Made by a program: the position numbers and the translations under genes. Below are positions 1 to 9,320 of a stretch of DNA of 64,000 nucleotides, one piece after another; the first letter of the stretch is position 1; each line of letters opens with the position of its first letter. Source of the DNA: Lysobacter stagni (GTDB lineage: Bacteria; Pseudomonadota; Gammaproteobacteria; Xanthomonadales; Xanthomonadaceae); the NCBI RefSeq assembly GCF_030053425.1, contig NZ_JASGBI010000001.1, forward strand, positions 62,001-126,000, read 5' to 3'. The notes under the pieces are model-generated. The model had not been told where the DNA came from. It saw only the letters and a list, made by a program, of their open reading frames with translations, and made no database searches.

Positions 1-1
1 C

Positions 2-724
2 TACTACCGCAAGCTCAACCGTTACTCGGCGGCGCTGGCGCTGTGCGCGGATACCTCGATGCTGCTGCTGGGCGGCAAGCTGAAGTTCAAGGAATCGCTG
101 TCTGGCCGCCTCGGCGACGTGCTGAGCAACCTGTACATCGCCAGCGCCCTGCTCAAGCGTTACGAGGACGAAGGCCGTCCGGTCACCGACCAGCCGCTGC
201 TGGCCTGGTCGATCCACAACGCCACCTTCAAGATCGAGAAGGCGTTCTCCGGCGCGCTGCGCAACTTCCCGATCCGTCCGATCGGCTGGCTGCTGTGGAC
301 GCTGGTGTTCCCGCTGGGCCGCCGCGCGCAGTACCCGAGCGATCGCCTGGGCCACAAGGTCGCGTCCCTGCTGATGTCGCCGAACGAAGCGCGCGACCGC
401 CTCGGCAAGGGCGTGTTCCTGACGCCGACCGCCAACAACCCGGGCGGCCGCATCGCCAGCTACCTGCAGAAGGCCGTCCTGGCCGAGCCGGTGGAGCGCA
501 AGTTCCTCAAGGCGCTGAAGCAGCACGACATCGAAGCGCACGATTTCGCCTCGCAGCTGGACGAAGGCGTGCGTGAAGGCTGGATCACCGCCGACGAACG
601 CCGCCAGCTGGAAGAGCTGCGCGAGCTGACCATCGATACGATCAGCGTCGACGACTTCGATGCCGATGAACTCCGTTCGGCCAGCTATCGCGCCGGCAAG
701 CACGACAGCCGCGAAGCCGCCTGA
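2..724 (+). CDS. fadE: Acyl-CoA dehydrogenase FadE, C-terminal part
   Basis: The gene enters from the left edge, so only about 240 C-terminal residues are visible. They match the carboxy-terminal extension (DUF1974) of the long FadE-type acyl-CoA dehydrogenases, which carry out the first, FAD-dependent oxidation of fatty acyl-CoA in beta-oxidation. Visible hallmarks are the NRYSAALALCAD and GGKLKFKESLSGRLGDVLS stretches, and a helical tail with PSDRLGHKVASLLMSP. The catalytic domain lies outside the window. A GC-rich hairpin follows the stop codon directly, so this is probably the last gene of its transcript. Confidence 0.88.
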   Translation, partial: YYRKLNRYSAALALCADTSMLLLGGKLKFKESLSGRLGDVLSNLYIASALLKRYEDEGRPVTDQPLLAWSIHNATFKIEKAFSGALRNFPIRPIGWLLWTLVFPLGRRAQYPSDRLGHKVASLLMSPNEARDRLGKGVFLTPTANNPGGRIASYLQKAVLAEPVERKFLKALKQHDIEAHDFASQLDEGVREGWITADERRQLEELRELTIDTISVDDFDADELRSASYRAGKHDSREAA

Positions 725-748
725 CGCGCGCGCAACGCACTTCGCTAC

Positions 749-777
749 ACACGACGGCGGGCTTGTCCCGCCGTCGT
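749..777 (+). terminator. Probable terminator after fadE
   Basis: An 11-bp perfect GC-rich stem (ACGACGGCGGG with its complement) and a 5-base loop begin 25 bases after the fadE stop. Only a weak T-tract (GTCGTTCC) follows. The hairpin lies in the short gap before the next gene. Confidence 0.55.
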
Positions 778-808
778 TCCATCCGGCCTTCGCGTTCCCG
801 AGCCCGCC

Positions 809-1276
809 ATGTCGACACCACTGCTTTCGCTGTACCGCCGCATCACGCGCTGGCCGGCCGGCCACTGGCTGTTCTCGCGCGCGATCTGCTTCAAGGCGCC
901 CTACTTCGCCACCATCGCGCCGCGCTTCGTCGCGCTGGCACCGGGTCGCTGCGAAGTGCGCATCCACGATCGTCGCCGGGTGCACAACCACATCGGCACG
1001 GTGCACGCGATCGCGCTGTGCAATCTGGCCGAACTCGCCGCCGGCGTGATGACCGATGCCAGCCTGCCCGCATCGATGCGCTGGATTCCCAAGGGCATGA
1101 CGGTCGAGTACCTGAAGAAGGCCAAGGGCACACTGCATGGCGTGGCCACGCCGGACCGTGCCCTGGTGGAATCCGACACCGGCTACGACCTGCCCGTCAC
1201 GGTGGTCGTCACCGATGCGGGTGGCGATGCGGTATTCCGCGCGAGCATCGCGATGTGGGTGTCGCCGCGGAAGTAA
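809..1276 (+). CDS. Hotdog-fold protein of the DUF4442 / YiiD-C type
   Basis: 155 residues. The length and the central pattern, in which HNHIGTVHAIALCNLAELA is followed by a basic strand pair (WIPKGMTVEYLKKAKG), fit the DUF4442 group of hotdog-fold proteins related to PaaI-type thioesterases. An acyl-CoA thioesterase or acyl-binding role is inferred from the fold alone, and the substrate is unknown. It sits just downstream of fadE on the same strand, which suits fatty-acid metabolism, but the hairpin between them suggests separate transcription. The start ATG is the first in the frame after that hairpin. Confidence 0.7.
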   Translation: MSTPLLSLYRRITRWPAGHWLFSRAICFKAPYFATIAPRFVALAPGRCEVRIHDRRRVHNHIGTVHAIALCNLAELAAGVMTDASLPASMRWIPKGMTVEYLKKAKGTLHGVATPDRALVESDTGYDLPVTVVVTDAGGDAVFRASIAMWVSPRK

Positions 1277-1285
1277 CGTACGGCC

Positions 1286-2530
1286 TCACGCGCCGCGCAG
1301 GGTTTCCGTTTCGCGCAGACGTTTTTCCAGGAAACGCCGTTGTGCGGACTGCGATGTCAGCTCCAGCGCGCGCAGGTACGACGCACGGGCCTGTTCGTGG
1401 CGCGACAGGCGGCGGCACAGATCGGCATGCGCCGAATGCGCGGGCGCGTAGCGCCGCAGTTCGTCGTTCTCGAGCAATCCCGAAATCAGCGCCAGCCCGG
1501 CTTCCGGGCCATCGCGCATGGCGATGGCCGCGGCGCGATTGAGTTCCACCACCGGCGAGGGATCGGCGCGCAACAGCAGGTCGTAGAGTGCGACGATCTG
1601 ACTCCAGTCGGTATCCTTCGACGAAACGGCCGCTGCGTGCACGGCGCCGATCGAAGCCTGCAGTGCGTACGGACCAAAGCGGCGTGCGTTCCAGATGCGC
1701 TGCACCAGCGCCCGGCCTTCGGCGATCAGCGTGCGATCCCATACGCCGCGGTCCTGCTCTTCCAGCAGCACCAGGTCGCCGTTGGCATCCGTACGCGCGG
1801 TACGCCGCGATTCGTGCAGCAGCATCAGTGCGAGCAGGCCCAGGGTTTCGGGGTCGGGCAGCAGCTCCACCAGCAGGCGCCCCAGGCGGATCGCTTCGCC
1901 GCTCAGGTCGTGTCGCGTGAGCGAATCGCCGGCACTGGCCGCGTAACCCTCGTTGAACACCAGATAGACCACGTGCAGCACGATGTCCAGGCGCTCGGGC
2001 AACTCCTCGCGTGACGGCACGCGGTACGGAATGCCCGCCTGCCGGATCTTTCCCTTCGCGCGCACGATGCGCTGGGCGATGGTGGACGGTGAGGACAGGA
2101 ACGCATGGGCGATCTCCTCCGTCGTCAGGTCGCACACTTCGCGCAGCGTCAGCGCGAGCTGCGCATCGGCCGGCAACGCGGGATGGCAGCAGGTGAAGAT
2201 CAGGCGCAGGCGGTCGTCCTCGAGGTCTTCCTCGTCGCCGGCTTCGGCCTGCAGGTACAGCGTGTCGGCGATCTGCGCCAGCGACGCGTCGAAACGCGCG
2301 CGCCGGCGCAGACCATCGATGGCCTTGAAGCGCCCGGTGGAGACCAGCCACGCACGCGGCTGATCCGGCACACCGGTCTGCGGCCATTGCTCCATCGCCG
2401 CGCGGAAAGCATCGTGCAGGGCTTCCTCGGCAAGGTCGAAATCGCCGAGCAGGCGAATCAACGTGGCCAGCACTCGCCTGGATTCGCGCCGGTACACCGC
2501 CTCCAGCTGCGCCTGCACCGGTGCGTCCAC
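1286..2530 (-). CDS. ECF42-type RNA polymerase sigma factor with TPR-like C-terminal extension
   Basis: 414 residues, about twice the size of an ordinary ECF sigma factor. The first ~190 residues hold sigma region 2 (LIRLLGDFDLAEEALHDAF, then QPRAWLVSTGRFKAIDGLRR) and region 4 (LTLREVCDLTTEEIAHAFL). The rest is a helical SnoaL-free, TPR-like extension (ARTDANGDLVLLEEQDRG, AVHAAAVSSKDTDWSQIVAL) typical of group ECF42. ECF42 factors have no anti-sigma factor and are encoded beside YciI/DGPF proteins, as here: the start (GTG, positions 2528-2530) lies four bases after the stop of the YciI gene. The extension is thought to control activity. The target promoters are unknown. Confidence 0.88.
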   Translation of the reverse strand: MDAPVQAQLEAVYRRESRRVLATLIRLLGDFDLAEEALHDAFRAAMEQWPQTGVPDQPRAWLVSTGRFKAIDGLRRRARFDASLAQIADTLYLQAEAGDEEDLEDDRLRLIFTCCHPALPADAQLALTLREVCDLTTEEIAHAFLSSPSTIAQRIVRAKGKIRQAGIPYRVPSREELPERLDIVLHVVYLVFNEGYAASAGDSLTRHDLSGEAIRLGRLLVELLPDPETLGLLALMLLHESRRTARTDANGDLVLLEEQDRGVWDRTLIAEGRALVQRIWNARRFGPYALQASIGAVHAAAVSSKDTDWSQIVALYDLLLRADPSPVVELNRAAAIAMRDGPEAGLALISGLLENDELRRYAPAHSAHADLCRRLSRHEQARASYLRALELTSQSAQRRFLEKRLRETETLRGA

Positions 2531-2534
2531 GGAC

Positions 2535-2897
2535 TCAGGTTTCCCGGTTGCGGTAATCCATGATCGGCCGCACCTCGATGCTGCCCCAGCGCGCCGATGG
2601 AATGCGTCCTGCGATGCGGATCGCCTCGTCCAGGTCCTTGGCGTCGATCAGGTAGAAACCGCCCAGTTGCTCCTTGGTTTCGGCGTAGGGGCCGTCCGTG
2701 GTGGACAGTCGCCCGTTGCGCACGCGCACCACGGTCGCGGTGCTGACCGACTGCAAGGCTTCGGCCGCGACCATCTGCCCGCCCTGCGTGAGTGAGTCGG
2801 TCAGCGCGAAGTATTCGCCCAGGATCGAGTCGATCTGCTGCTTGGGCATTTCATCGAACACTTTCTCTTCGTCGTAGATCAGGCACACGTACTTCAT
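2535..2897 (-). CDS. YciI/DGPF family protein, partner of ECF42 sigma factor
   Basis: 120 residues, a single YCII-related (DGPF) domain. The diagnostic TTDGPYAETKEQLGGFYLI stretch lies at residues 66-84 and the fold begins with MKYVCLIYDEE. The start at 2897 follows a good Shine-Dalgarno sequence (AGGAG, nine bases upstream); earlier in-frame starts have none and lie outside the domain. The gene is co-transcribed with the downstream ECF42 sigma factor, an arrangement conserved across many phyla. DGPF proteins resemble small ferredoxin-like enzymes. Whether this one is an enzyme or a signalling partner of the sigma factor is not known. Confidence 0.88.
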   Translation of the reverse strand: MKYVCLIYDEEKVFDEMPKQQIDSILGEYFALTDSLTQGGQMVAAEALQSVSTATVVRVRNGRLSTTDGPYAETKEQLGGFYLIDAKDLDEAIRIAGRIPSARWGSIEVRPIMDYRNRET

Positions 2898-3007
2898 TTC
2901 TTGGCTCCTGCGTGGAATGAAGAACGGGTCGAGCCGGCCACCGGATCGCCCTCCTCGTGGGATGGTCGTTCTCGCGAGGCGCGATTCGACAGGCGCCGAT
3001 CGACCGG

Positions 3008-3361
3008 TCAGGCGGTCAGCCGGAGCGCCACGAGCGCCAGCAGCGCCGGCAGGGCCTGGATCAGGAAGATGCGCCGGTTCACCGTCACCGCGCCGTACGC
3101 GCCGGCCACGACGACGCAGACCAGGAAGAAGGCCGCCACATCCACCCGCTTCCCGCCCAGCGACCAGATCAGGCCGGCCGCGAGGAACCCGTTGTAGAGA
3201 CCCTGGTTGGCGGCCAGCACGCGCGAGAGTTCGGCCTTCTCGCGCGACTGGCGGAACACCTTCAGGCCGAGCGGGCGCGTCCACAGGAACATCTCCAGCA
3301 CCAGGAAGCCCAGGTGCAGCAGCGCGACGAGAGCGATCAGCAGCATGGCAAGCGCGGACAT
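3008..3361 (-). CDS. DUF1304 family membrane protein
   Basis: 117 residues with four predicted membrane helices: roughly residues 3-25, 50-68, 74-92 and 97-115. The motifs LHLGFLVLEMFLW and ANQGLYNGFLAAGL are characteristic of the DUF1304 family of small inner-membrane proteins, whose function is unknown. The start is preceded by AGGAGGTCCAC, a strong ribosome-binding site. It stands alone between the YciI gene and the Rossmann protein gene, separated by gaps of 60-110 bases. Confidence 0.82.
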   Translation of the reverse strand: MSALAMLLIALVALLHLGFLVLEMFLWTRPLGLKVFRQSREKAELSRVLAANQGLYNGFLAAGLIWSLGGKRVDVAAFFLVCVVVAGAYGAVTVNRRIFLIQALPALLALVALRLTA

Positions 3362-3423
3362 GTGGACCTCCTGCGCGGGGTTTCGCGCGAGCTTACCGCG
3401 CCGTCATCGCCATGGCGGCTGGC

Positions 3424-4557
3424 TCAGGCGGCAGGCGTTGCGGGCCGTGCGTGCCACGCCGCCAGCAGTTCCGCCTCACGCTGCGGCGACAGGCCAGCCT
3501 TTGGTTTGGCGCGGCGTTCCGCCGGCAGGCTGCGCCAGTAGGCCAGCGTGTCGCGCACGGTTTCTCGCAGAGGGCGGTACGTAAGGCCTGCGGCCTGCGC
3601 CTTCGCCACGCTGGTGCGGCCGAAGCCAGCGTATTCGCCCTGTGCGGGAATCCACACCGGCAGGTCCTGCCAGGGCGAAGCCTTGTTGGTTTCGAGGAAG
3701 TCGGCCGATACCCACGTAACGGTCGACGCCGGCGCGCCCATGTCGCGCGCGACCGAACGCGAGGTCTCGACCAGGTCGCCCATGCTGAGCTTCCCGGCCG
3801 GCGCGTCGGCGTTGAAGGTGCCGACATTGCGTTGTTCGATCAGATGCAGCAGGAAGGCCGCCAGATCGCGTACGTCGATGCACTGGATTGGATCGGCCGC
3901 CGTGCCCGGCGCGAGGATCTCGCCGCCACGGTCGGCACGCGCCGGCCAATAGGTGAAGCGGTCGGTGGTGTCTCCGGGGCCGACGATCAGACCAGGCCTC
4001 ACAACGGTGACGCGCCCCGGCATCGCCGCTTCGGCGGCCTTCTCGCACAACGCCTTGAGCCCGCCATAGGTGTCACCGGTGACCTCGGTGACGGTGGGAT
4101 CGGCCAGCTGCGCCACCGCGGCCGACTCGTCGGCGTTGGGAACGTCGTTCTTCGCATAGACCGAAATCGACGAGATCACCATGTATTGCTTCACCCGCGG
4201 CGCGAGCAGCGTCGCCGAACGGGTGACGTCGGCCGGGATGTACGCGGAGGTGTCGAGCACCGCGTCCCACTCGCGCTTGCCTTCCAGCGCGGTCATGTCG
4301 GTCTTGCGGTCGCCGTGGAGCGTTTCGACGCCCTTGCGCCCTTCGAACTTCGTCGGGTTGGTCTTGCCGCGGTTGAACAGCGTCAGTGTGTGGCCGCGTG
4401 CGAGTGCGGCGTCGACGAAGTGCGGACCGAGGAACCCCGTGCCGCCCAGCACCAGCAGCTTCAACGGTCTGGGCGCACGCTCACGCGCACCAGCCGGCAG
4501 GCCCAGCAATGCGGCACCGGCAAGTGCGGCGGACAGGAACTGGCGACGATCGGTCAT
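3424..4557 (-). CDS. NAD-dependent epimerase/dehydratase with Tat signal
   Basis: 377 residues. It begins with a twin-arginine signal (DRRQFLSAAL followed by an alanine/leucine core to about residue 24). An extended short-chain dehydrogenase domain follows, with the nucleotide-binding motif GGTGFLG at about residue 38. The downstream segments STSAYIPADVTRSATLL and YMVISSISVYAKND fit the atypical SDR/epimerase group related to isoflavone-reductase-like proteins. A Tat signal means the folded protein, probably with bound NAD(P), is exported to the periplasm, which is unusual for this fold. The substrate is unknown. It is encoded just after the MFS carrier gene on the same strand. Confidence 0.82.
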   Translation of the reverse strand: MTDRRQFLSAALAGAALLGLPAGARERAPRPLKLLVLGGTGFLGPHFVDAALARGHTLTLFNRGKTNPTKFEGRKGVETLHGDRKTDMTALEGKREWDAVLDTSAYIPADVTRSATLLAPRVKQYMVISSISVYAKNDVPNADESAAVAQLADPTVTEVTGDTYGGLKALCEKAAEAAMPGRVTVVRPGLIVGPGDTTDRFTYWPARADRGGEILAPGTAADPIQCIDVRDLAAFLLHLIEQRNVGTFNADAPAGKLSMGDLVETSRSVARDMGAPASTVTWVSADFLETNKASPWQDLPVWIPAQGEYAGFGRTSVAKAQAAGLTYRPLRETVRDTLAYWRSLPAERRAKPKAGLSPQREAELLAAWHARPATPAA

Positions 4558-4629
4558 GGCGGTCCTTCGGCGTGGCGACGATGCCCCGCAGCGTGCGCTG
4601 CGCCGGAATGCGGCGCCATGCGTCGAAGG

Positions 4630-5955
4630 TCATGACGCCACGGGCTGGCCGGTGGGCGCGGCGGGCGTCTGCTCCACACGGCGCGACAACCGCCAGCCCA
4701 GCGTTGCGGCGGCGAATGCGGCCAACGCGCTGAGGCTCGCGAAGCCGCCGGTACTCATGCCCAGCGCGCGCAAACCGTTCATGCCCAGCGCGATGGCGGT
4801 GTCGCCGAAGCGCCACACCGCGGTATCCACCGCGTTCTGGCCTTTGTAGCGCACATTGCGCGGCACGCGGGTGTACAGGCTGTGGCGCGCCGGCTCGGCC
4901 ATGCCATAGGCGAGGCCGCGGCTGACGATCAACGCCAGCGCCACCGCCGGCATGCCGGCCAGCAGCGGCGCATGCGGATCGGGCGAGAAGATCACCAGGC
5001 ACAGCGCCAGCATGCTCACCACCGCCCACACCAGGATCACCGCGCCCGGGCCGCGTCGCGGCAGCAGCCAGCGCGTGAGGAAGAGTTGTGTGAGGACGGT
5101 CAGCGCATTGGCGTACTGGTCCACTTCCGCCGCAAAGCGGGTGCGCGAGACCGCATCGACGAAGGTCGCGCCGGAATAGTCCGCGACCAGCGCGTAGTTC
5201 ACCGTGCCGATACCGTCGGCCAGCAACAGCAGGATCGCCATGCCCCTCATGAAGGGATCGGCGAAGACCTGCCTGAGGCCGTCGAACATGCTTCCGCCAA
5301 CCGGCGCACCCTGCGCCGCATCCGAACGCGGCGCGCCGTGCATGCGCGCCCAGCGGCCCAGCAGCACGATGCACACCAGCGCCACGCCCAGCAGCGCCGC
5401 CGAGACCAGCAGCAATGGCGCCACGCCGATCACGTCCACCAGTGAGCGCGTCAGCGCCGGCCCGGCCAGCGCGCCGAAGGTGCCGGCGACGGCGATGATC
5501 GGGAACAGGCGACGGGCCTGCTCGGTGTTCCAGATGTCGGACATGAAGATCCAGAACACCGACACCACGAACAGGTTGAACACGCTCACCCAAACGAAGA
5601 ACACCGTGCCGAGCGTGCGCGGACTCAGCAGGTCCGGCCGCGCGAACAGCGGCACGAAGGCGAACAGGCAGGCGATGAAGAACGCGTAGACCAGCGGCAC
5701 CACGATCCGTCGTGGCCAGCGCGCGATGAGGCCGGCGAAGACCGGCGTCAGCGCCAGCGTCGCGAGGAAGGTCGCGCCGTAGAACCAGGGCAGCTGGGTC
5801 GAGCCCACCGCGGCCGACAGCTGCTCGCGCACGGGCCGGATGACGTAGTACGCCGCCAGAACACAGAAGAAATAGGCGAACGACAGGGCGACGGCATGCC
5901 ATTCGCCGCTGTGGACACGTCGTTGCGGCTGTTCAGTCGTGGCGTGGGAGGCCAT
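4630..5955 (-). CDS. MFS transporter, NTP/NDP-exchanger-like
   Basis: 441 residues with about twelve hydrophobic segments. The N-terminal part (FAYFFCVLAAYYVIRPVREQ) and the motif FWIFMSDIWNTEQARRLFP resemble the bacterial relatives of ATP/ADP translocases that pipelines label NTP/NDP exchange transporters or plain MFS proteins. Free-living bacteria carrying such homologues do not necessarily exchange nucleotides, so the substrate is left open. The upstream gap of about 180 bases to the divergent GMC oxidoreductase gene probably holds both promoters. A 72-base gap to the downstream Tat-exported Rossmann protein gene suggests co-transcription. Confidence 0.75.
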   Translation of the reverse strand: MASHATTEQPQRRVHSGEWHAVALSFAYFFCVLAAYYVIRPVREQLSAAVGSTQLPWFYGATFLATLALTPVFAGLIARWPRRIVVPLVYAFFIACLFAFVPLFARPDLLSPRTLGTVFFVWVSVFNLFVVSVFWIFMSDIWNTEQARRLFPIIAVAGTFGALAGPALTRSLVDVIGVAPLLLVSAALLGVALVCIVLLGRWARMHGAPRSDAAQGAPVGGSMFDGLRQVFADPFMRGMAILLLLADGIGTVNYALVADYSGATFVDAVSRTRFAAEVDQYANALTVLTQLFLTRWLLPRRGPGAVILVWAVVSMLALCLVIFSPDPHAPLLAGMPAVALALIVSRGLAYGMAEPARHSLYTRVPRNVRYKGQNAVDTAVWRFGDTAIALGMNGLRALGMSTGGFASLSALAAFAAATLGWRLSRRVEQTPAAPTGQPVAS

Positions 5956-6132
5956 CGCCCGGGCTCCGGGAAAGCTGGCGGCACGTTAGCCCATGCCGGG
6001 ACCGCCCGCTACCGCGCTGTCTGGCGGAACATCCACTGCCCCCGACGGACGAGCGGGAGCATTTGCTCTAATGGGCGCTCCTAGTGTCGCCCGTTTGCAG
6101 GGCCGCATTACCCCGGGGAGCGCCGAGCGGAC

Positions 6133-7713
6133 GTGTTCGACTACATCATCATCGGAGCCGGTTCGGCCGGCTGCGTCCTCGCCAACCGGCTTTCCGCCGA
6201 CCCCGACGTCCGCGTGCTGCTGATCGAGGCCGGCCCTCGCGACAGCCATCCCTTCATCCACATGCCCGCCGGGCTGGCCAAGCTGGTCACCAACAAGCGG
6301 GTCAACTGGGATTACCACACCGCGCCGGAAGCAGCGCTGGAGAACCGCGCCCTGTGGTGGCCACGCGGCAAGGTGCTGGGCGGATCCAGTTCGATCAACG
6401 CCATGTGCTACACGCGCGGCGTACCGGGCGACTACGACGAGTGGGCCTCGCTGGGCGCCGATGGCTGGGGATGGTCGTCGGTGCTTCCGTACTTCCGCCG
6501 CAGCGAGCGCAATGCGCGCGGCGCGAGCGCGCTTCACGGCGACGAAGGCCCGCTGTACGTGTCCGACCTGCGCTACAGCAACCCGCTCTCGCGCGCGTTC
6601 GTCGAAGCCGGTCGCCAGGCCGGCTATCGGCTCAATACGGATTTCAACGGCGCCAGCCAGGACGGCTTCGGCCTGTACCAGGTGACACAGAAGAACGGCG
6701 CGCGATGCTCCAGCGCCGTGGCCTACCTGGATCCCGTCCGCGAACGCCGCAACCTCACCATCGTCACCGGCGCGCAGGCAAATCGCATCACCTTCGAGCG
6801 CGGTCGCGCCAACGGCGTGGTCTACATCGCGGGCGGCAAGGCGTTCCACCAGTCCGCCTCGCGCGAGGTGCTGCTGTGCGGCGGCGCGATCAACTCTCCG
6901 CAGTTGCTGATGCTGTCGGGCATCGGCCCGGCGATGGCGCTGCGACGCCTGGGCATCGATGTGATCGCCGATGCGCCGGACGTCGGCGGAAACCTGCAGG
7001 ACCATCTCGACATCTGCACGCTGCGCCATACCACGCAGCACATCACCTACGACAAGCTCAACGACGTCAAGGTCGCTTTCGACTACTACCTGCGCGGTCA
7101 CAGCGGCGTGGGCAGCAGCAACATCGCCGAGGCCGGCGCGTTCGTGCGTTCGCACCTGGCCACGGATGCGCGGCCGGACATCCAGCTGCACTTCGTTCCG
7201 GCGATGCTCGACGACCACGGCCGCCATCGCCTGCAGGGCGAGGGCTACACGGTGCACGCCTGCTTCCTGCGTCCGCGCAGCCGCGGCCGCATCTCCCTGG
7301 TAAGCGCGCGCGCCGGCGACAAACCGCGCATCGAGGCCAACTACCTCAGCGATGCCGAAGGCTTCGACCTGAAGATGATGGTCGAGTGCGCGAAGCTCTC
7401 GCGCGAGTTGATGGCACAGCCCGCGTTCGACGCCTATCGCGGCGCGCCGATCTTCCCCGCGCGCGATGACCTGGACGACGCGGGACTGGAAGCCTTCGTG
7501 CGCGCCAAGGCCGAGACCATCTATCACCCCGTGGGCACGTGCCGCATGGGCAACGACACGATGTCGGTGGTCGATCCGCAACTGCGCGTGCGCGGCGTGG
7601 ACGGACTGCGCGTGGTCGATGCGTCGGTCATGCCGACCCTCATCGGCGGCAATACCAACGCCCCCACGATGATGATCGCCGAGCGCGCGGCGGACCTGAT
7701 CCTGGGCGGTTGA
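6133..7713 (+). CDS. GMC-family FAD oxidoreductase (choline dehydrogenase-like)
   Basis: 526 residues. The ADP-binding motif GAGSAGCVLANRLS starts at residue 8. The GMC signature 1 region (GKVLGGSSSINAMCYTRG) and signature 2 (GGAINSPQLLMLSGIGP) are both present, and the C-terminus has the active-site HPVGTCRMG and GGNTNAPTMMIAERAAD stretches. The family oxidises alcohols (choline, long-chain or polyethylene-glycol-type alcohols) with FAD. The alcohol used here cannot be read from sequence. No betB or betI neighbour is present, so assignment as betA is not supported. The start is a GTG directly before the FAD motif, and any longer protein would disrupt the N-terminal strand. Confidence 0.9.
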   Translation: MFDYIIIGAGSAGCVLANRLSADPDVRVLLIEAGPRDSHPFIHMPAGLAKLVTNKRVNWDYHTAPEAALENRALWWPRGKVLGGSSSINAMCYTRGVPGDYDEWASLGADGWGWSSVLPYFRRSERNARGASALHGDEGPLYVSDLRYSNPLSRAFVEAGRQAGYRLNTDFNGASQDGFGLYQVTQKNGARCSSAVAYLDPVRERRNLTIVTGAQANRITFERGRANGVVYIAGGKAFHQSASREVLLCGGAINSPQLLMLSGIGPAMALRRLGIDVIADAPDVGGNLQDHLDICTLRHTTQHITYDKLNDVKVAFDYYLRGHSGVGSSNIAEAGAFVRSHLATDARPDIQLHFVPAMLDDHGRHRLQGEGYTVHACFLRPRSRGRISLVSARAGDKPRIEANYLSDAEGFDLKMMVECAKLSRELMAQPAFDAYRGAPIFPARDDLDDAGLEAFVRAKAETIYHPVGTCRMGNDTMSVVDPQLRVRGVDGLRVVDASVMPTLIGGNTNAPTMMIAERAADLILGG

Positions 7714-7935
7714 AAGGCCCTGCTCGCGGGCGCGGGCATGCCTCGCGCGCGCGCCTTGTGCGGTGCCGCATGGATGCCTCGCGCATGCACATTCGTGAAT
7801 GGCCCGCAGGGCCGGTCACGAACTGCGATGGAGCGCACTAAAGCCTGCAAAATCAGCCGGCTGGTCGCCAATGTTGCCTTGGCCCCTGAGATCGGCGGTA
7901 TTATCCCGACGACTCGTAGTGCAGGGGCGAAGGCC

Positions 7936-9297
7936 ATGAATTGCAACAAGAAAAGGCGTTCGCGCGTATTGCCCCGCCTCGGCGCCATCGCGCTGTTGAT
8001 GCCACTCACGCTGGGATCCACGGCCCAGACGCCGCAGCACGGCAATGGCGCCGTCACGATGCAGAACGCATCGGCAACCGCCGTCGCTCCGTCCGCTCCA
8101 CTGCCTCCGGCCGCACCGCTTGCGGCCGGTTTCGATGTGCGCCAGTTCGAATCGATGGCGCAGCAGCTCGTCGCCGGCCAACGCGTTCCCGGCCTGGCGA
8201 TGGCGATCGTGCACAACGGGCAGATCCTCAGCGCGCGCGGGTTCGGCGTCACCGACGTGAGCCGTGCGCAGCCGGTGGATTCGCACACCGTGTTCCGCCT
8301 GGCCTCGCTGTCCAAGAGCTTCGCCGGCACCATGACCGGCCTGCTGGTCAACGACGGTTCGCTGCGCTGGGACAGCAAGCTGGTGAACTACCTGCCCACC
8401 TTCCGCCTCAGCGACGCGAGCGCTTCCCAGCAGCTCACCGTCGCCGACCTGCTGAGCCATCGCGTCGGCCTCACCCACAACGCCTTCGATCGCGACCTGG
8501 AACAGTACGCCGACTACCACACGCTCACCCAGAAGCTGGCGTACGCGCCGCTCAAGTGCGCGCCGGGTACCTGCTACAGCTATCAGAACGTCGCCTTCAG
8601 CCTCATCGGCGACGTGGTCTTCGCCGCGACGGGCGACTTCTACGCGCAGGAAGTGCAGCGCCGCATCTTCAAGCCGCTGGGCATGAACGATGCGAGCCTG
8701 GGCCTGGAAGGCATCCAGGCCAGCCCAAGCTGGGCGCGTCCGCACGTGCGCGGTCGCGGCGGCTGGGTGTCGATGATGCCCAAGACCACCTATTACCAGG
8801 TGCTGCCGGCCGCCGGCGTCAACGCCAGCGCAAGCGACATGGCGCAGTACCTGCTGGCCCACACGGGCCATCGCCCCGACGTGCTGCCTCTGCCGCTGCT
8901 GGCGACGCTGCACCAGCGGCTGGTCGACACGCCGAGCGAGATCCGCGGATCGTCCTGGCGCCGCACGCGCCTCAATTCGGCCGGCTATGCGCTGGGCTGG
9001 CGCACGTACAACTACGCCGGGCACGACGTCGTGTTCCATGGCGGCGCCGTGCAGGGCTATCGCGGCCTGATCGCGATGGTGCCGGAACTCGACTTCGGCG
9101 TGGCGATGCTCTGGAACAGCGAAAGCTCGCTGCCCTCCGGCCTGCTGCCGACCATCCTCGACAGCGCGCTGGGACTGCCGGAAGGACGCTGGCTCGATGA
9201 CAACATCGACCCGACGCTGTACGCCGATGCGACCGACGAGACGGCGCCCAACCCGCAGGGCGCGCATGCTTCGGCTTCGAGCGCCGCGCCGAATTAA
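7936..9297 (+). CDS. Exported serine hydrolase, beta-lactamase class C / CubicO family
   Basis: 453 residues from the ATG at 7936, which opens a clear signal peptide (KKRRSR, then a hydrophobic core ending near TAQ at residue 31). Class C serine-hydrolase motifs are visible: SLSK (Ser124, Lys127), the tyrosine motif in CYSYQN, and FHGGAVQG in place of KTG. The combination is typical of esterases and peptidases of the CubicO group. Genuine AmpC enzymes have KTG, so beta-lactam hydrolysis is not implied. A -10-like TATTAT lies at 7899-7904. An in-frame upstream extension to 7738 has no ribosome-binding site and would bury the signal peptide. Confidence 0.85.
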   Translation: MNCNKKRRSRVLPRLGAIALLMPLTLGSTAQTPQHGNGAVTMQNASATAVAPSAPLPPAAPLAAGFDVRQFESMAQQLVAGQRVPGLAMAIVHNGQILSARGFGVTDVSRAQPVDSHTVFRLASLSKSFAGTMTGLLVNDGSLRWDSKLVNYLPTFRLSDASASQQLTVADLLSHRVGLTHNAFDRDLEQYADYHTLTQKLAYAPLKCAPGTCYSYQNVAFSLIGDVVFAATGDFYAQEVQRRIFKPLGMNDASLGLEGIQASPSWARPHVRGRGGWVSMMPKTTYYQVLPAAGVNASASDMAQYLLAHTGHRPDVLPLPLLATLHQRLVDTPSEIRGSSWRRTRLNSAGYALGWRTYNYAGHDVVFHGGAVQGYRGLIAMVPELDFGVAMLWNSESSLPSGLLPTILDSALGLPEGRWLDDNIDPTLYADATDETAPNPQGAHASASSAAPN

Positions 9298-9320
9298 GCG
9301 CCGCGCGATCGGATGACCCA

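Noticed and set aside
5986..7581. A 531-codon minus-strand frame
   Set aside because: It is antisense to the well-supported GMC oxidoreductase and has no recognisable motif.
6133..7713. Assignment of the GMC oxidoreductase as choline dehydrogenase BetA
   Set aside because: Motifs fit the wider family, but no betB, betI or choline transporter gene is nearby.
7936..9297. Assignment of the serine hydrolase as an AmpC beta-lactamase
   Set aside because: HGG replaces the KTG motif, and no ampR neighbour exists.
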